DNA of 64,000 nucleotides from an uncultured Collinsella sp. (GCA_900542315.1 UQMV01000008.1:1-64000), one strand, 5' to 3'. Shown: positions 44,052-53,814, counted from the stretch's first letter. A program made the numbers and translations. Notes: generated by a model not told the origin, from the letters alone.

Positions 44052-45868
44052 TCGGCGTAGGTGAAGGTCGTGACGTCGAACATGCCCTCGGGGCGGATGC
44101 GAAGCGTCGGGATGACCGGCAGGGGCAGGAAGATGATGCCCATGATGGGGTCGAGCGGCGGCTCAATACCCATGGCGCGCGCCTTGACCATAAAGTCGTC
44201 GTGCTGCGCGGCAACGTCCTCGGCCGTGCCTTCGCTCATCAGGCCACCGAGCGCCAGCGGAATGCGCGCCACGACCTCGCCGTTGCGCACCAGCACGTGG
44301 CCGCCTTGGCCCACGGCCTCAACGGCGGCCATCATATCGGCGGCGTTGTCGCCCACCACGCACACGTTGTGCGAGTCGTGGCCGATCGTGGAGGCAATGG
44401 CACCGCCCGTGATGGTGAAACCGCGCACCCAGCCGCGACCGATATGCTTGCCGACGAGCCCCATGCCGGCGGGACCGTCGCCATCGGCACCCTCGGTCTG
44501 CAACGACACGCCGCGGCCATGGCGCTCGATTAGCATAATGCGGCGCAAGTCCTCGGCGCTCTCGGGACGAACCATGCCCGTGATAGCCATACCCGGGACG
44601 ACATCGATAACCGCCTCGCCCGGCTTAAAGGCATAATCGAACACGTCGAGCGATAGCTTCGGAAGTTTAACGGAAGCACGCAGCTCATCGGCAAGGGCCG
44701 CAACCTCGGCCATCTCGGGTGCAATCTCGCCCACAAAGGTGCCGTCCTGCGCCACCAGAGCACCGGCGGCATATACGCGATGCGGAGCCGTGGCAAACGT
44801 TAGGTCGTTGAGTACCAGCAGGTCGGCACGCTTGCCCGGGGCGATGGCGCCACGCAGTTCGTGCGGGTCGCGGCAACCGTGGTCCAGGCCAAACGCCTCG
44901 GCCGTGGACAGGGACGCCATAGAGATGGCAACCACGGGTTCAATACCGGCCTCGATAGCCACGCGGCAGGCATTGTCAATCATACCGGTCGAAAGCGCAT
45001 CGGAGGGAGCACGGTCGTCGGTCGCAAAGCAGCAGCGGCGGGCACGGGCAGGATTCTCCAGCAGCATTGGAGACAGGTTGGCCAGGTCATGGCTGCACGT
45101 GCCTTCGCGCAGCATCACGTACATGCCGCGAGACAGCTTGTCGAGCGCCTCCTCGGGAATCGTCGACTCGTGGTCGGCGATAATACCTGCTGCGGCATAG
45201 GCGTTGAGGTCCTTACCGGCAACGAGCGGCGCGTGGCCGTCAACCTGCTTGGACGGCGTCTGGTTGGCAGCATCGATGCGAGCACAGGTCTCGGGGTCGG
45301 CCAAAAAGACGCCCGGCAGGTTCATCATTTCGCCCAGACCAAAGACATCGCCTGGATGCTCGGCAAAAAACGCCTGCATATCGGCAGCCGAAATAACGGC
45401 ACCGGCCTGCTCGTCGGGCAGCGCGGGCACGCACGAAGGCATCATGTACTTGATGGAGATGGGCGCGCGGCGACCATCCTCGATCATAAAGCGCAAGCCG
45501 TCGAGACCGGCAACATTGGCAATCTCGTGGCTGTCGGCAATGGCGGTGGTAGTACCGCGCGTCGCCGCCATGCGCGCATACTCGGCGGGACGGATGTTAG
45601 AAGACTCGATATGCAGATGCCCGTCAATAAAACCGGGAGCGAGATAGCGACCCTGGCAGTCGATGACCTCAGTTGCCTCGTAGGTGCCAGCGGCATCGTC
45701 GCGACCATCGTAGAGCACGCCGACGATCACACCGTCCTTGACGGCAACGCTACCGGGCGCCACACGCTGGCCATACACGTCGACGATCTGCGCATTGGTA
45801 AACAGCGTGTCGACGGGCACGCGGCCCTCGGCGGCCTCGATCACAGTCCTCATGACCTCAACGGACAT
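44048..45868 (-). CDS. ade: Adenine deaminase
   Basis: A 606-residue adenine deaminase, turning adenine into hypoxanthine in purine salvage. It is an amidohydrolase with a metal-binding HLHIESS motif, VNxxE-type GLGEMMN, a HAPL-containing segment, ATDDRAPSD and, in the second half, the family-specific KHIGRGWVRGF and SHDSHN motifs. The start at 45868 is behind AAAGGAG at five bases. A terminator-like hairpin lies 35 bases ahead. The stop codon is inside a family B repeat. Confidence 0.94.
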   Translation of the reverse strand: MSVEVMRTVIEAAEGRVPVDTLFTNAQIVDVYGQRVAPGSVAVKDGVIVGVLYDGRDDAAGTYEATEVIDCQGRYLAPGFIDGHLHIESSNIRPAEYARMAATRGTTTAIADSHEIANVAGLDGLRFMIEDGRRAPISIKYMMPSCVPALPDEQAGAVISAADMQAFFAEHPGDVFGLGEMMNLPGVFLADPETCARIDAANQTPSKQVDGHAPLVAGKDLNAYAAAGIIADHESTIPEEALDKLSRGMYVMLREGTCSHDLANLSPMLLENPARARRCCFATDDRAPSDALSTGMIDNACRVAIEAGIEPVVAISMASLSTAEAFGLDHGCRDPHELRGAIAPGKRADLLVLNDLTFATAPHRVYAAGALVAQDGTFVGEIAPEMAEVAALADELRASVKLPKLSLDVFDYAFKPGEAVIDVVPGMAITGMVRPESAEDLRRIMLIERHGRGVSLQTEGADGDGPAGMGLVGKHIGRGWVRGFTITGGAIASTIGHDSHNVCVVGDNAADMMAAVEAVGQGGHVLVRNGEVVARIPLALGGLMSEGTAEDVAAQHDDFMVKARAMGIEPPLDPIMGIIFLPLPVIPTLRIRPEGMFDVTTFTYAD

Positions 45869-45888
45869 ACATACTCCTTTAACCGTAG

Positions 45889-45924
45889 AAAAAAGCTGCG
45901 GAGCGGACAAACCTTCACCGCAGC
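45889..45924 (-). terminator. Terminator-like hairpin in ade leader
   Basis: GCTGCGG pairs with CCGCAGC over a 16-base loop and is followed on the minus strand by T6, ending about 20 bases before the ade start. Either a stop for upstream transcripts or an attenuator. Confidence 0.72.
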
Positions 45925-46002
45925 AAACCAATAGCCATTGTATGCCCAAAAGAAGGCCCCGCTAACACCCCTTCCGCTTAACGGCACTTCCAACTTGACG
46001 CA

Positions 46003-46028
46003 AAGTAACCTGACCCCATTGCACTAAA
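46003..46028. repeat. Family C half element
   Basis: GTAACCTGACCCCATTGCAC matches one arm of the repeat at 39343-39407; no matching second arm is present. Confidence 0.55.
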
Positions 46029-46084
46029 AAGAAATGGCCCTAAGTGCCAACCAGGGCAACGCCGTAGGTGGAGGACGGACAGCG

Positions 46085-46191
46085 AGCGGGCTCCAGAGCG
46101 AACAAATTGACATGAAAAGAGGACGGCATAGACCTTCTGGTCATGCCGTCCTCTTTGAATGACAAGTTGTCGCTCTGGGGCCCGCGCAGCG
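46085..46191 (-). terminator. Composite terminator after tyrS
   Basis: The core AAAGAGGACGGCAT pairs with ATGCCGTCCTCTTT (46116-46156) and is followed by TTTTC on the minus strand. Outer arms (46085-46103 and 46172-46191) also pair nearly perfectly (GCGGGCYCCAGAGCGA), so the whole can form one long cruciform-like structure. Confidence 0.8.
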
Positions 46192-46225
46192 TCGAGCTGT
46201 TACGCGGTTTGGTAAAACCGCGTAA

Positions 46226-47437
46226 CTAAACAAGCTTGAAGCCCTTGCGCTTGCCCACGGAGAGGGTGTCGCCCAGCTTGAGGGCGCTGGGATCGATGTT
46301 ATAGCTCTTGGGAGCCACGGCCTTGCCGTTGATCTTGACACCGCCGCCGTCGATATCGCGACGAGCCTGGCCGGCGCTCGCCGAAAGACCCAAGTCCTTG
46401 AGCAGGCCGGCGAGGTAGATCTGGCCCTCGTCGTTAACAGTCAGCTCAACGTGCTTCTCGGGGAAGTCGGCGAGCTGGCCCTCCTTGAATACGCGGTCGA
46501 ACTCGGCCTGAGCCTCGTCGCCGGCGCCGGCGCCGTGGTAGGTGTCGCACAGGTCGCGGCCCAGAGCGCGCTTGAGCTCGTAGGGGTCGGCGGAGCCGTC
46601 GGCCAGGGCGGCGTCGATCTTGTCGACCTCGGCCGGGGTGAGCGAGCTCGCCAGGCGGTAGTACTTGCCGATCATCTCGTCGGGGATGGACATGGTCTTG
46701 CCGAACATATCCTTGGGGGCGTCGGTCAGGCCGATGTAGTTGCCGTAGGACTTGGACATCTTGCGCACGCCATCGGTGCCCTCGAGCAGCGGCATGGTGA
46801 GCGCGATCTGGGGCTCCATGCCCATCTTCTCCATGAGCTCGCGACCAGCGAGCAGGTTGAAGAGCTGGTCGGTGCCGCCCATCTCGACGTCGGCCTTAAT
46901 CTGAACGGAGTCGAAGGCCTGCATCACGGGGTACAGGAACTCGTGCAGGGCGATCGGCGTCTGAGACTGGTAGCGCTTTGTAAAGTCGTCGCGCTCAAGG
47001 ATGCGGGCGACGGTGAACTTGGAGCATACCTGCAGCAGGCCGGCCAGGTCCATCGAAAGGATCCAGTCACCGTTGTGCACGATGGTGGTCTTCTCGGGAT
47101 CCAGGATCTTCATGGCCTGGCTCACGTAGGTCTCGGCATTGGCCTCGATCTGCTCCTGCGAAAGCTGCGGACGCGTGGAGTTCTTGCCCGAGGGATCGCC
47201 GATCAGCGCGGTGCCGTTGCCGATGATAAGGGTGACGTTGTGGCCCAGGTCCTGGAACTGGCGCATCTTGCGCAGCGGCACGGCATGGCCCAGGTGCAGG
47301 TCGGGGCTGGTGGGGTCGACGCCGAGCTTGATGTTGAGGGGCTCGCCCTTCTCAAGCTTCTTGCGAAGGTCGGCCTCGGGAACGATCTGCGCGGCGCCCG
47401 AGGTGATGATACGCATTTGCTCGTCAACAGACAGCAT
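46226..47437 (-). CDS. tyrS: Tyrosyl-tRNA synthetase
   Basis: A 403-residue class I synthetase charging tRNA-Tyr. HIGH-like motif HLGH is at 48-51, the GDPSGKNSTR region and the KMSKS loop (226-230) follow, and an S4 RNA-binding domain closes the chain (GQARRDIDGGGVKINGK). AAAAGGAGG is placed well before ATG 47437; the longer frame is not supported. No T-box-like leader was seen in the 96-base upstream gap. Confidence 0.95.
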   Translation of the reverse strand: MLSVDEQMRIITSGAAQIVPEADLRKKLEKGEPLNIKLGVDPTSPDLHLGHAVPLRKMRQFQDLGHNVTLIIGNGTALIGDPSGKNSTRPQLSQEQIEANAETYVSQAMKILDPEKTTIVHNGDWILSMDLAGLLQVCSKFTVARILERDDFTKRYQSQTPIALHEFLYPVMQAFDSVQIKADVEMGGTDQLFNLLAGRELMEKMGMEPQIALTMPLLEGTDGVRKMSKSYGNYIGLTDAPKDMFGKTMSIPDEMIGKYYRLASSLTPAEVDKIDAALADGSADPYELKRALGRDLCDTYHGAGAGDEAQAEFDRVFKEGQLADFPEKHVELTVNDEGQIYLAGLLKDLGLSASAGQARRDIDGGGVKINGKAVAPKSYNIDPSALKLGDTLSVGKRKGFKLV

Positions 47438-47533
47438 TGGGTATCCTCCTTTTGCTATAGCACCCTCACCGGATACGGCGGTGCTGGAAGTCCATAAACT
47501 CTCATATGATAACAAACTGACGCGACGCGGCAC

Positions 47534-49492
47534 CTACGACAGGAAAATCCTCGTCCTGCCGCACGCGTCAACGGCGACCGGCAGACGTGTACCGTCACGC
47601 TCGACCAGATAGCGTACCTGCCGACGACGCAAGCAGTCGCGGCAACGGACCTGTCCCGTCGCATCGGTAGCGCAGACGCCCTCGGCGGTCAGCAGGCAGT
47701 GCTCGCACACCATAAGCTCGGGACGGTCGGCGTCGACCGGACCCCAGACGCCGGGTTCAGCAGCCAGTTCGGCAATACGCTCCGCATCATTGCCGAGCAA
47801 CTCGGCCGGCATGTACACCCGCCCCGCACCGAGTCCGCGCAGCCAGGCAAGCGCGGCCCGATTCGCGCAGAACACCGGCGCCGCCACGTCAAACGTCACG
47901 CCCAGCTCGCGAGCGATCACCACCTGTCCCAGGTTGCGGCAGACGACGCGCCCGGCACGCTGCATCAGTGAGCGGGTCCGGTCAGCGTCACCCATGCGGC
48001 ACACCTCGTCAAGCACCACAACGGCGTCGGACAAATCGAGTTCTCCGCGCGGGTCGGCATCCATCAGCTGCCAAGCAAAAACCATACGAGTGGGAACCGC
48101 GCACTCCACCAACTCCGTCGACGCACCGCCATCCACCGCAACGCCCTCAAAGGGCAGCACCTCAACGGCACGCGCAACGGGCGCAATCGCATCCGCCTCG
48201 GCCCGCATGCGCTCCAGGGCCGTCGCCGTCTGCTCCAACACACCGGCGCTGCGAATCAGGTACACCTCGCAGCCCGTGTCCACCTTACGCTTGCAATGCA
48301 CGACGACGCGCTTCCCCGCTGCGGCATCCACCGGGCAGGGCACCTGCGGCCAGCGCTTGGGCACATCGGGACGCGCGTCGACACCCGGATAGAACCGAAT
48401 CTCGAGCGTGTCACCCGCCGCCACGGCGGCGTCGAGCTCAACGGTCACTTCCTCGTGGCCAACGGCCACCAGGCGTCCCACGCGCACACCTTGGTTGATC
48501 GCACGCTCAAAGCTCATCAGCTCGGCACCCGAACGCCCTCGCAGGTACGCATCGGTAAACCCACGGTTAAACGACCTTCCCAGCTCGCGCTCAAGCTCTT
48601 CCACGGCACCGGGGTCCCACACGCCGTCGCACAGCATATCGAGTGCCCGGCGCCACACCCGCACCACGTTGAATACGTAATCGGGGTTCTTCATGCGCCC
48701 CTCGATCTTGAGCGACGCCACGCCGGCATCTACAAGCTCGGGCAGATGCGCAATACCCAGATAGTCGCGCGGGCACAGCAGGCGATCTCCCTCGACAGCA
48801 ACAACACTCTGCCCCGCCTCGTCCACTAGGTCGTACGCCAGACGGCACGGCTGTGTGCAGTCGCCGCGCATCGCCGAGCGCCCACGCCGCAGGGCCGAGA
48901 ACTCGCACGCCCCCGAATAGCCGATGCAAATCGCACCGTGGCAGAATACCTCGATGGGCACGCCCGTGGCACATAGCGCCGCAATCTCGTCGACCGTCAG
49001 CTCGCGTGCCGTCGTCACGCGCTCAACCCCCAGCTCATCGGCGGCAAGCCGCACGGCACCCTCGCTATGAGCGCCCGCCTGCGTGGACAGGTGAATCTCG
49101 ACCCCGGGAATCGCCGCGCGAAGCGCGCAGGCCAACCCGGCATCGGCGACAATCAGAGCATCGGCGCCCAGCTCCAGTGCATGAGCTCCCAACACCACCG
49201 CGTCGGACAACTCATCGTCAAACACGAACACGTTGAGCGTCACGTACACACGCACGTCATGGGCATGCGCCACGGCGCAGCCGCGCGCAAACTCGTCATC
49301 CGTAAAGCCATGGGCGCTCACGCGGGCGTTAAAGCCGCCCAACCCCGCATAGATGGCATCGGCACCCGCGGCGATGGCCGCAAGCATCTGGTCGAGCCCG
49401 CCCGCCGGCGCCAGCAGCTCGGGTAGCGCCGCACCGGCAGCATCCAATCCAGTCTCGTATTGTCCGCTCGGCCCCATCGTCCGAATCGCCAT
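47534..49492 (-). CDS. U32-family peptidase-like protein (tRNA-hydroxylation type)
   Basis: A 652-residue protein of the U32 group. The N-terminal half is a TIM-barrel with LPELLAPAGGLDQMLAAIAAGADAIYAG and the family signature EVFCHGAICIGYSGACEFSA with a conserved Cys-rich CTQPCR segment that can hold an iron-sulfur cluster; the second half has a CEHCLLTAEGVC and CRDCLRRR zinc or Fe-S-like tail. Related proteins (TrhP/YegQ) take part in tRNA 5-hydroxyuridine formation, others are called collagenase-like. Start at 49492 with TAAGGAG upstream. It is separated from tyrS by 96 bases. Confidence 0.86.
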   Translation of the reverse strand: MAIRTMGPSGQYETGLDAAGAALPELLAPAGGLDQMLAAIAAGADAIYAGLGGFNARVSAHGFTDDEFARGCAVAHAHDVRVYVTLNVFVFDDELSDAVVLGAHALELGADALIVADAGLACALRAAIPGVEIHLSTQAGAHSEGAVRLAADELGVERVTTARELTVDEIAALCATGVPIEVFCHGAICIGYSGACEFSALRRGRSAMRGDCTQPCRLAYDLVDEAGQSVVAVEGDRLLCPRDYLGIAHLPELVDAGVASLKIEGRMKNPDYVFNVVRVWRRALDMLCDGVWDPGAVEELERELGRSFNRGFTDAYLRGRSGAELMSFERAINQGVRVGRLVAVGHEEVTVELDAAVAAGDTLEIRFYPGVDARPDVPKRWPQVPCPVDAAAGKRVVVHCKRKVDTGCEVYLIRSAGVLEQTATALERMRAEADAIAPVARAVEVLPFEGVAVDGGASTELVECAVPTRMVFAWQLMDADPRGELDLSDAVVVLDEVCRMGDADRTRSLMQRAGRVVCRNLGQVVIARELGVTFDVAAPVFCANRAALAWLRGLGAGRVYMPAELLGNDAERIAELAAEPGVWGPVDADRPELMVCEHCLLTAEGVCATDATGQVRCRDCLRRRQVRYLVERDGTRLPVAVDACGRTRIFLS

Positions 49493-49654
49493 CGACAAAC
49501 TCCTTACCAAGGTATGCATTCACTCTGAAAAATGCCGTCTTCCAGCATACACGAGGCCTCGCGCGCCCCGTTTGGTTTATCGTGTAATAACTTATGTCCA
49601 TCCTGCCCCGACGGCACATCCACCGTCCGGCACGACATACCTGGAGGTCAATAT

Positions 49655-51853
49655 ATGGGTCCTCGCCAACGACAGGGACACAGCCGTTCAAAGACGCATG
49701 CCCTGCCCATAATCCTGCTCTCGTTTTTGGGCTTTTTGCTTATCGCGGGCGTGGCATTTGGCATCGGCATGGTCGGCAACGTCAACCGCTGGCTGTCCGA
49801 TCTGCCCGACTACACCGACGCCAACGCGTATCTGGTGAGCGAGCCCACCGAGATCGTCGACTGCAACGGCAACAAGATCGCGAGCTTCTACACGCAAAAC
49901 CGCAAGTCCATCACCAAGGACGAGGTCTCCCCCTACGTGCTGCAGGGCACCGTTGACGTCGAGGACGAGCGCTTCTACGAGCACGGCGGTATCGACCTGT
50001 GGGGTATCGCGCGTGCTGCGGTGGCAACCCTCGGCGGCGGGCACGAAGGCGCCTCGACTATCACCCAGCAGCTGGTGCGCAACACCATCCTGCAGGAGGA
50101 GCAGTTCGACTCGACCATCGAGCGTAAGGTGCGCGAGGCCTACATCGCCGTCAAGATGGAGGACATGTACTCCAAAGACGAGATCCTCATGATGTACCTC
50201 AACACCATCTACTACGGTCACGGCGCCTACGGCATCGAGGCCGCAGCCGAAACCTATCTGTCCAAGAGCGCCGCCGACCTCACCCTGAGCGAGGCCGCGC
50301 TGCTCATCGGCCTTCCCAACTCGCCCTCGCAGTACGACCCCACGGTCAATCCCGACCTGGCGCTGTCCCGCCGCAACAAGGTTCTGGACAACATGCTGCG
50401 TCTGGGCCACATCACACAGGAAGAGCACGATGCCGCACAGGCTGAGCCCATCACGCTTAACGTGACCGAGATTTCGGGCAGTGGCGTCGATGTGTACTCT
50501 CAACCCTACTTTGTCTCCTACGTTAAGCAGCTGCTTGAGCAGGAGTTCTCCACCGACGTGCTCTTTAAGGGCGGTCTGACCGTCAAGACCACCATCGACC
50601 CCACCATGCAGCAGGTGGCCGAGGAGGCTGTGCGAGCGCAGCTCGACACGCTTTCGCTCGACGGCCTGGACATGGGCATGGTCGTCGTCGACCCCAAGAC
50701 CGGCTACATCAAGTGCATGGTGGGCGGCTATGACTACAACGCCGACGAGAACCACGTAAACCATGCCACGGCCAAGCGTCCCGTCGGCTCCACCTTTAAG
50801 GCCTTTACGCTGGCAACTGCCATCCAAAACGGCATGAACCCCAACGTCACCCTCAACTGCAACTCGCCGCTCAAGGCCAAGGGCACCACGACCGAGGTCC
50901 AAAACTACGCCAACCATAGCTATGGCAACATCACGCTTAAGCAGGCAACGGCATACTCCTCCAACACCGGCTACATCCAGGTGGCGGAAGCCGTCGGCAA
51001 CAGCAAGATCATCTCGCTCGTCAAAAAGCTCGGCATCGATCCCGCCAAGGACAACATCGAGGACGTTCCCGTCATGACCCTCGGCACCGGCTCGATCTCG
51101 CCGCTCGAGATGGCCGCCGCCTACGCGACGTTTGCCAACGGCGGCTACTATCGCCAGCCGATCGCCATCACCGAGATTGACTCTCGTACCGGTTCGGTGC
51201 TGTACCAGCACACCGACAATCCCTCACAGGTACTTACCGAGGGCGAGGCCGCCGCGGTCACCGATGTTCTGTCCGGCGTCATGAAGGGCGGCGGTACGGG
51301 TGCTGCCGGCGCCCTGAGCGTCAACCAGCCCTATGCCGGCAAGACGGGCACCACCGACAACACCACCAACCTGTGGTTCTGCGGCTATACCCCGCAGCTG
51401 GCGTGCGCCCTGTGGACCGGCTATTCCGCGGGCGAGATTCCCATCCAAAAATACGGCACAGACCTGCTGGGCGACAGCACCAACCTGCCTGTCTTTAAGC
51501 GGTTTATGAACACCGTTCTGACCGGTACCGAGCGCGAGGAGTTTGCGACCGGAACGGCGCCCACCTACAAGAACAACAGCGTCTGGAAGTTCTACGGCAC
51601 CAACAACACCAAGAAGACGGAGAACGACGACAAGGACGAGAACGAGGACGAAGAGGAAACCACAACGACGACGACAACGACGACCACGACCACCGAGACC
51701 ACGGGCGGCGACACCACCGGCGGCACCGGTACGACCGGTGGCTCGACGGGCGGCTCCACTGGTGGTTCGACCGGCGGCGATGGCGGCACGCCTACGCCTA
51801 CGCCTACGCCCACTCCCGACCCCTCGCCCACGCCTGACGATACGGTCGGCTAG
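49655..51853 (+). CDS. Class A penicillin-binding protein (transglycosylase/transpeptidase)
   Basis: A 732-residue bifunctional cell wall enzyme. After a membrane anchor (about 18-40) comes the GT51 glycosyltransferase with EDERFYEHGG (Glu about 103) and GASTITQQLVRN, then the transpeptidase with Ser379 of STFK, the SSN motif (YSSNTGY) and KTGT at about 563. It builds glycan strands and crosslinks them outside the membrane. The last 75 residues are low complexity: acidic, then a run of Thr, then Thr-Gly-Gly-Ser and Thr-Pro repeats, probably an extended cell wall tether. The ATG has GGAGG before it. Confidence 0.95.
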   Translation: MGPRQRQGHSRSKTHALPIILLSFLGFLLIAGVAFGIGMVGNVNRWLSDLPDYTDANAYLVSEPTEIVDCNGNKIASFYTQNRKSITKDEVSPYVLQGTVDVEDERFYEHGGIDLWGIARAAVATLGGGHEGASTITQQLVRNTILQEEQFDSTIERKVREAYIAVKMEDMYSKDEILMMYLNTIYYGHGAYGIEAAAETYLSKSAADLTLSEAALLIGLPNSPSQYDPTVNPDLALSRRNKVLDNMLRLGHITQEEHDAAQAEPITLNVTEISGSGVDVYSQPYFVSYVKQLLEQEFSTDVLFKGGLTVKTTIDPTMQQVAEEAVRAQLDTLSLDGLDMGMVVVDPKTGYIKCMVGGYDYNADENHVNHATAKRPVGSTFKAFTLATAIQNGMNPNVTLNCNSPLKAKGTTTEVQNYANHSYGNITLKQATAYSSNTGYIQVAEAVGNSKIISLVKKLGIDPAKDNIEDVPVMTLGTGSISPLEMAAAYATFANGGYYRQPIAITEIDSRTGSVLYQHTDNPSQVLTEGEAAAVTDVLSGVMKGGGTGAAGALSVNQPYAGKTGTTDNTTNLWFCGYTPQLACALWTGYSAGEIPIQKYGTDLLGDSTNLPVFKRFMNTVLTGTEREEFATGTAPTYKNNSVWKFYGTNNTKKTENDDKDENEDEEETTTTTTTTTTTTETTGGDTTGGTGTTGGSTGGSTGGSTGGDGGTPTPTPTPTPDPSPTPDDTVG

Positions 51854-51876
51854 AAATTCATCCAGCCATAAGCAAC

Positions 51877-51917
51877 AAGGCCCCCGAGCAGCTTATTAAA
51901 CTGCTCGGGGGCCTTTT
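51877..51917 (+). terminator. Terminator after PBP gene
   Basis: AGGCCCCCGAGCAG pairs with CTGCTCGGGGGCCT, followed by TTTTTAG. Confidence 0.93.
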
Positions 51918-51959
51918 TAGTTTAAAGCGACCTGATGGGCGGTCTTTATACCGGCAGAC

Positions 51960-51993
51960 AAAAAGGGGGTACCGACCAACGTCGATACCCCTT
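51960..51993 (-). terminator. Terminator after argR
   Basis: On the minus strand AGGGGTA(T)CGAC pairs with GTCG(G)TACCCCC and T5 follows. Confidence 0.82.
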
Positions 51994-52042
51994 ACAAGCC
52001 ACTATGTCAGCGCGCACAGTGCCGAGCGCACGACCCGCACGC

Positions 52043-52480
52043 CTACTTGCGAGAATTGCTCAGCTTATTGATCAGCGCCTCAAGACGCTCGCCGTCCTCG
52101 GCCGTCTGGGCAATAACCAAAATCGTATCGTTGCCGGCAAGCGAGCCAAGCACATCGGGCAGCTCTGCCGCATCAACAGCGGCGGCGATGCCGGAAGCCG
52201 TACCAGGCTGAGCCTTGATCATAACCAGATTATCGGTGCGCAGAACGCCCGTTACGAGCTCGGAAACCATACGCTGCAGGTGCAGGTCCTCTGCCAGAAC
52301 ATAGATGCCCTCAGGGAGCTTACGCAGCCCCATATCGGCAATATCGCGAGAGACAGTCGCCTGCGTGCAATCAAAGCCCATAGCGCGGAGCTCATCGACC
52401 AGCACGCGCTGCGTGCGGACGTCCTTATTTCGCACAATATCTCTAATGGCATCCTGGCGCCCATTGCGTTTTTTAGCCAT
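52043..52480 (-). CDS. argR: Arginine repressor ArgR
   Basis: A 145-residue ArgR-family regulator. The N-terminal winged helix has RQDAIRDIVRNKDVRTQRVLVDEL and the TQATVSRDIADMGLRK recognition helix; the C-terminal domain has the arginine-binding GTASGIAAAVD and the hexamer interface LAGNDTILVI. With arginine it represses arginine synthesis genes, none of which is in the window. The ATG at 52480 is behind GAGAGGG. The promoter region holds a possible tandem operator at 52569-52606. Confidence 0.93.
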   Translation of the reverse strand: MAKKRNGRQDAIRDIVRNKDVRTQRVLVDELRAMGFDCTQATVSRDIADMGLRKLPEGIYVLAEDLHLQRMVSELVTGVLRTDNLVMIKAQPGTASGIAAAVDAAELPDVLGSLAGNDTILVIAQTAEDGERLEALINKLSNSRK

Positions 52481-52568
52481 ACAAACCCTCTCTCCAAAAG
52501 ATGGCGGAGACAATCAATCAGTGTTTGAATAGTTTAACGCTATTTGAAGGCTTTTGTGTATAAGAACG

Positions 52569-52606
52569 CATTTCGAAACAATTCTATGCAAATTTGTTTC
52601 GAAATG
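52569..52606. promoter_or_regulatory. Paired TTTCGAAA palindromes upstream of argR
   Basis: CATTTCGAAACA (52569-52580) and its inverted form TGTTTCGAAATG (52595-52606) flank a 14-base centre; each holds the self-complementary TTTCGAAA. A tandem operator or an mRNA hairpin is possible. It lies about 90 bases before argR and seven bases after the glycosyltransferase stop. Confidence 0.5.
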
Positions 52607-52612
52607 AGCCGT

Positions 52613-53653
52613 TTAGGCGGTTTTTGCGCCCGTCCGGTTAAGAAAAGCTGCCAGATGCGCACACATCACGCAGCGCGCGGGCTTGGCGCTGGCGATCGGC
52701 CCAAACAACAGACCGAGTCCCCGATGGTTATCCTTGAGCGCGGCGACCATCTGACGGGTTCGAGACGCCTCGAGCATATCACGCATGCGGGCGGAACGCT
52801 CGATTGACGACACTCCATGCGGGCTCAGACACAAATTCTCGATGCAGGCGACCAGTCCGGCAAAGTAGAACTTTTGGCTTGCCAGCTTGAGCCGACCATC
52901 GCTATCTGCTTCCGAGAGTGAGTCCGCAAGCTCGTCGAGCGCTCGAGTGTCATCGGATATCCTGGCATACATGGTGGGATCAAAGGCATCTGTAAGCTTA
53001 GGTGCCACCGCGTGGAAACAAGCGTCGCCGCAGCCGGACACGAATCGTGCCTGCGAGAGCGCATAAGCCATAAACTCAACCGTACGGTACGCCTTGCCGC
53101 GCGACAGGCATGCCTCAAACAGCGGACGGCCATACATCGCGCCAGAGGTCTGAGCGACTAGGCCGCCCAAAATCAACTGGGGCAGCCCAGTCACCATAGA
53201 AGACTCGTCTTCTATGGCAATAGAGGCAGCATCCAAGACGCGCGAATGACGCTCGCGATGCGCATCGTATCGATCGAGCGACACCGAGGGGAGCACAATG
53301 TCTGCCGCAGTATCGCACGCGATATCGACCATCTTGGAAAGGGCCTGCGGAGCAAACCACTCATCGGCGTTCATGGCGATGATGTGAGAGCCGCGCGAGG
53401 CATCAAAACCGGCACGAAGACAAGCGCCGCGCTTCGCGTCCTCGACGTCAATCAAATCAATATGGATGTCCCTGTCGGCAGCAACTTGAAGCGAATGGCG
53501 CACACCGGGCGCAGCATCGCGGCAGACAACGACAATCTGCAAATCGTAGAGGTCTTGGTTCTGGATACTCTCGAGCGCACGCATCGCATAGCTGGGCGAA
53601 CCTTCTACCACAAGGATCACCGAAAGTCGCGGAAGCGAGCCACGTCGAACCAA
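52613..53653 (-). CDS. Family 2 glycosyltransferase-like protein
   Basis: A 346-residue protein with a GT-A nucleotide-sugar binding fold: LSVILVVEGSPSYAMRALESIQNQDLYDLQIVVVCRD at the start (about residues 9-46) and an IIAMNADEWF segment as the DxD-like metal site. No membrane helix is seen, so it is cytosolic or peripheral. The sugar and acceptor are unknown; no cluster of surface polysaccharide genes is near. A TTG start at 53653 with GAGAGGA upstream is the only supported one. Confidence 0.8.
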   Translation of the reverse strand: MVRRGSLPRLSVILVVEGSPSYAMRALESIQNQDLYDLQIVVVCRDAAPGVRHSLQVAADRDIHIDLIDVEDAKRGACLRAGFDASRGSHIIAMNADEWFAPQALSKMVDIACDTAADIVLPSVSLDRYDAHRERHSRVLDAASIAIEDESSMVTGLPQLILGGLVAQTSGAMYGRPLFEACLSRGKAYRTVEFMAYALSQARFVSGCGDACFHAVAPKLTDAFDPTMYARISDDTRALDELADSLSEADSDGRLKLASQKFYFAGLVACIENLCLSPHGVSSIERSARMRDMLEASRTRQMVAALKDNHRGLGLLFGPIASAKPARCVMCAHLAAFLNRTGAKTA

Positions 53654-53814
53654 GTTATCCGTCCTCTCGACAGCAATGAATCAAACCGTGGTTCATGGTA
53701 CACCCCGGCAATAAAAGCAATGAGACACCGGTTGTATTGCACGCCAAGAACAGATGTTGCACACGCGCAGCCCACAGATGACAGGTGTCGACGCACGACG
53801 CGCCGAGCCCTCCC

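Noticed and set aside
45869..46225. Purine riboswitch upstream of ade
   Set aside because: The conserved purine-aptamer loops (such as TATAATCC and the GGGTTTCTACC type segments) are not present.
47438..47533. T-box leader for tyrS
   Set aside because: Only 96 bases separate it from the next gene, and no T-box core or terminator/antiterminator pair is visible.
51660..51840. Phase-variable tract in the PBP tail
   Set aside because: The Thr and Thr-Pro runs are coded by mixed codons in triplets, so slippage would not shift the frame.
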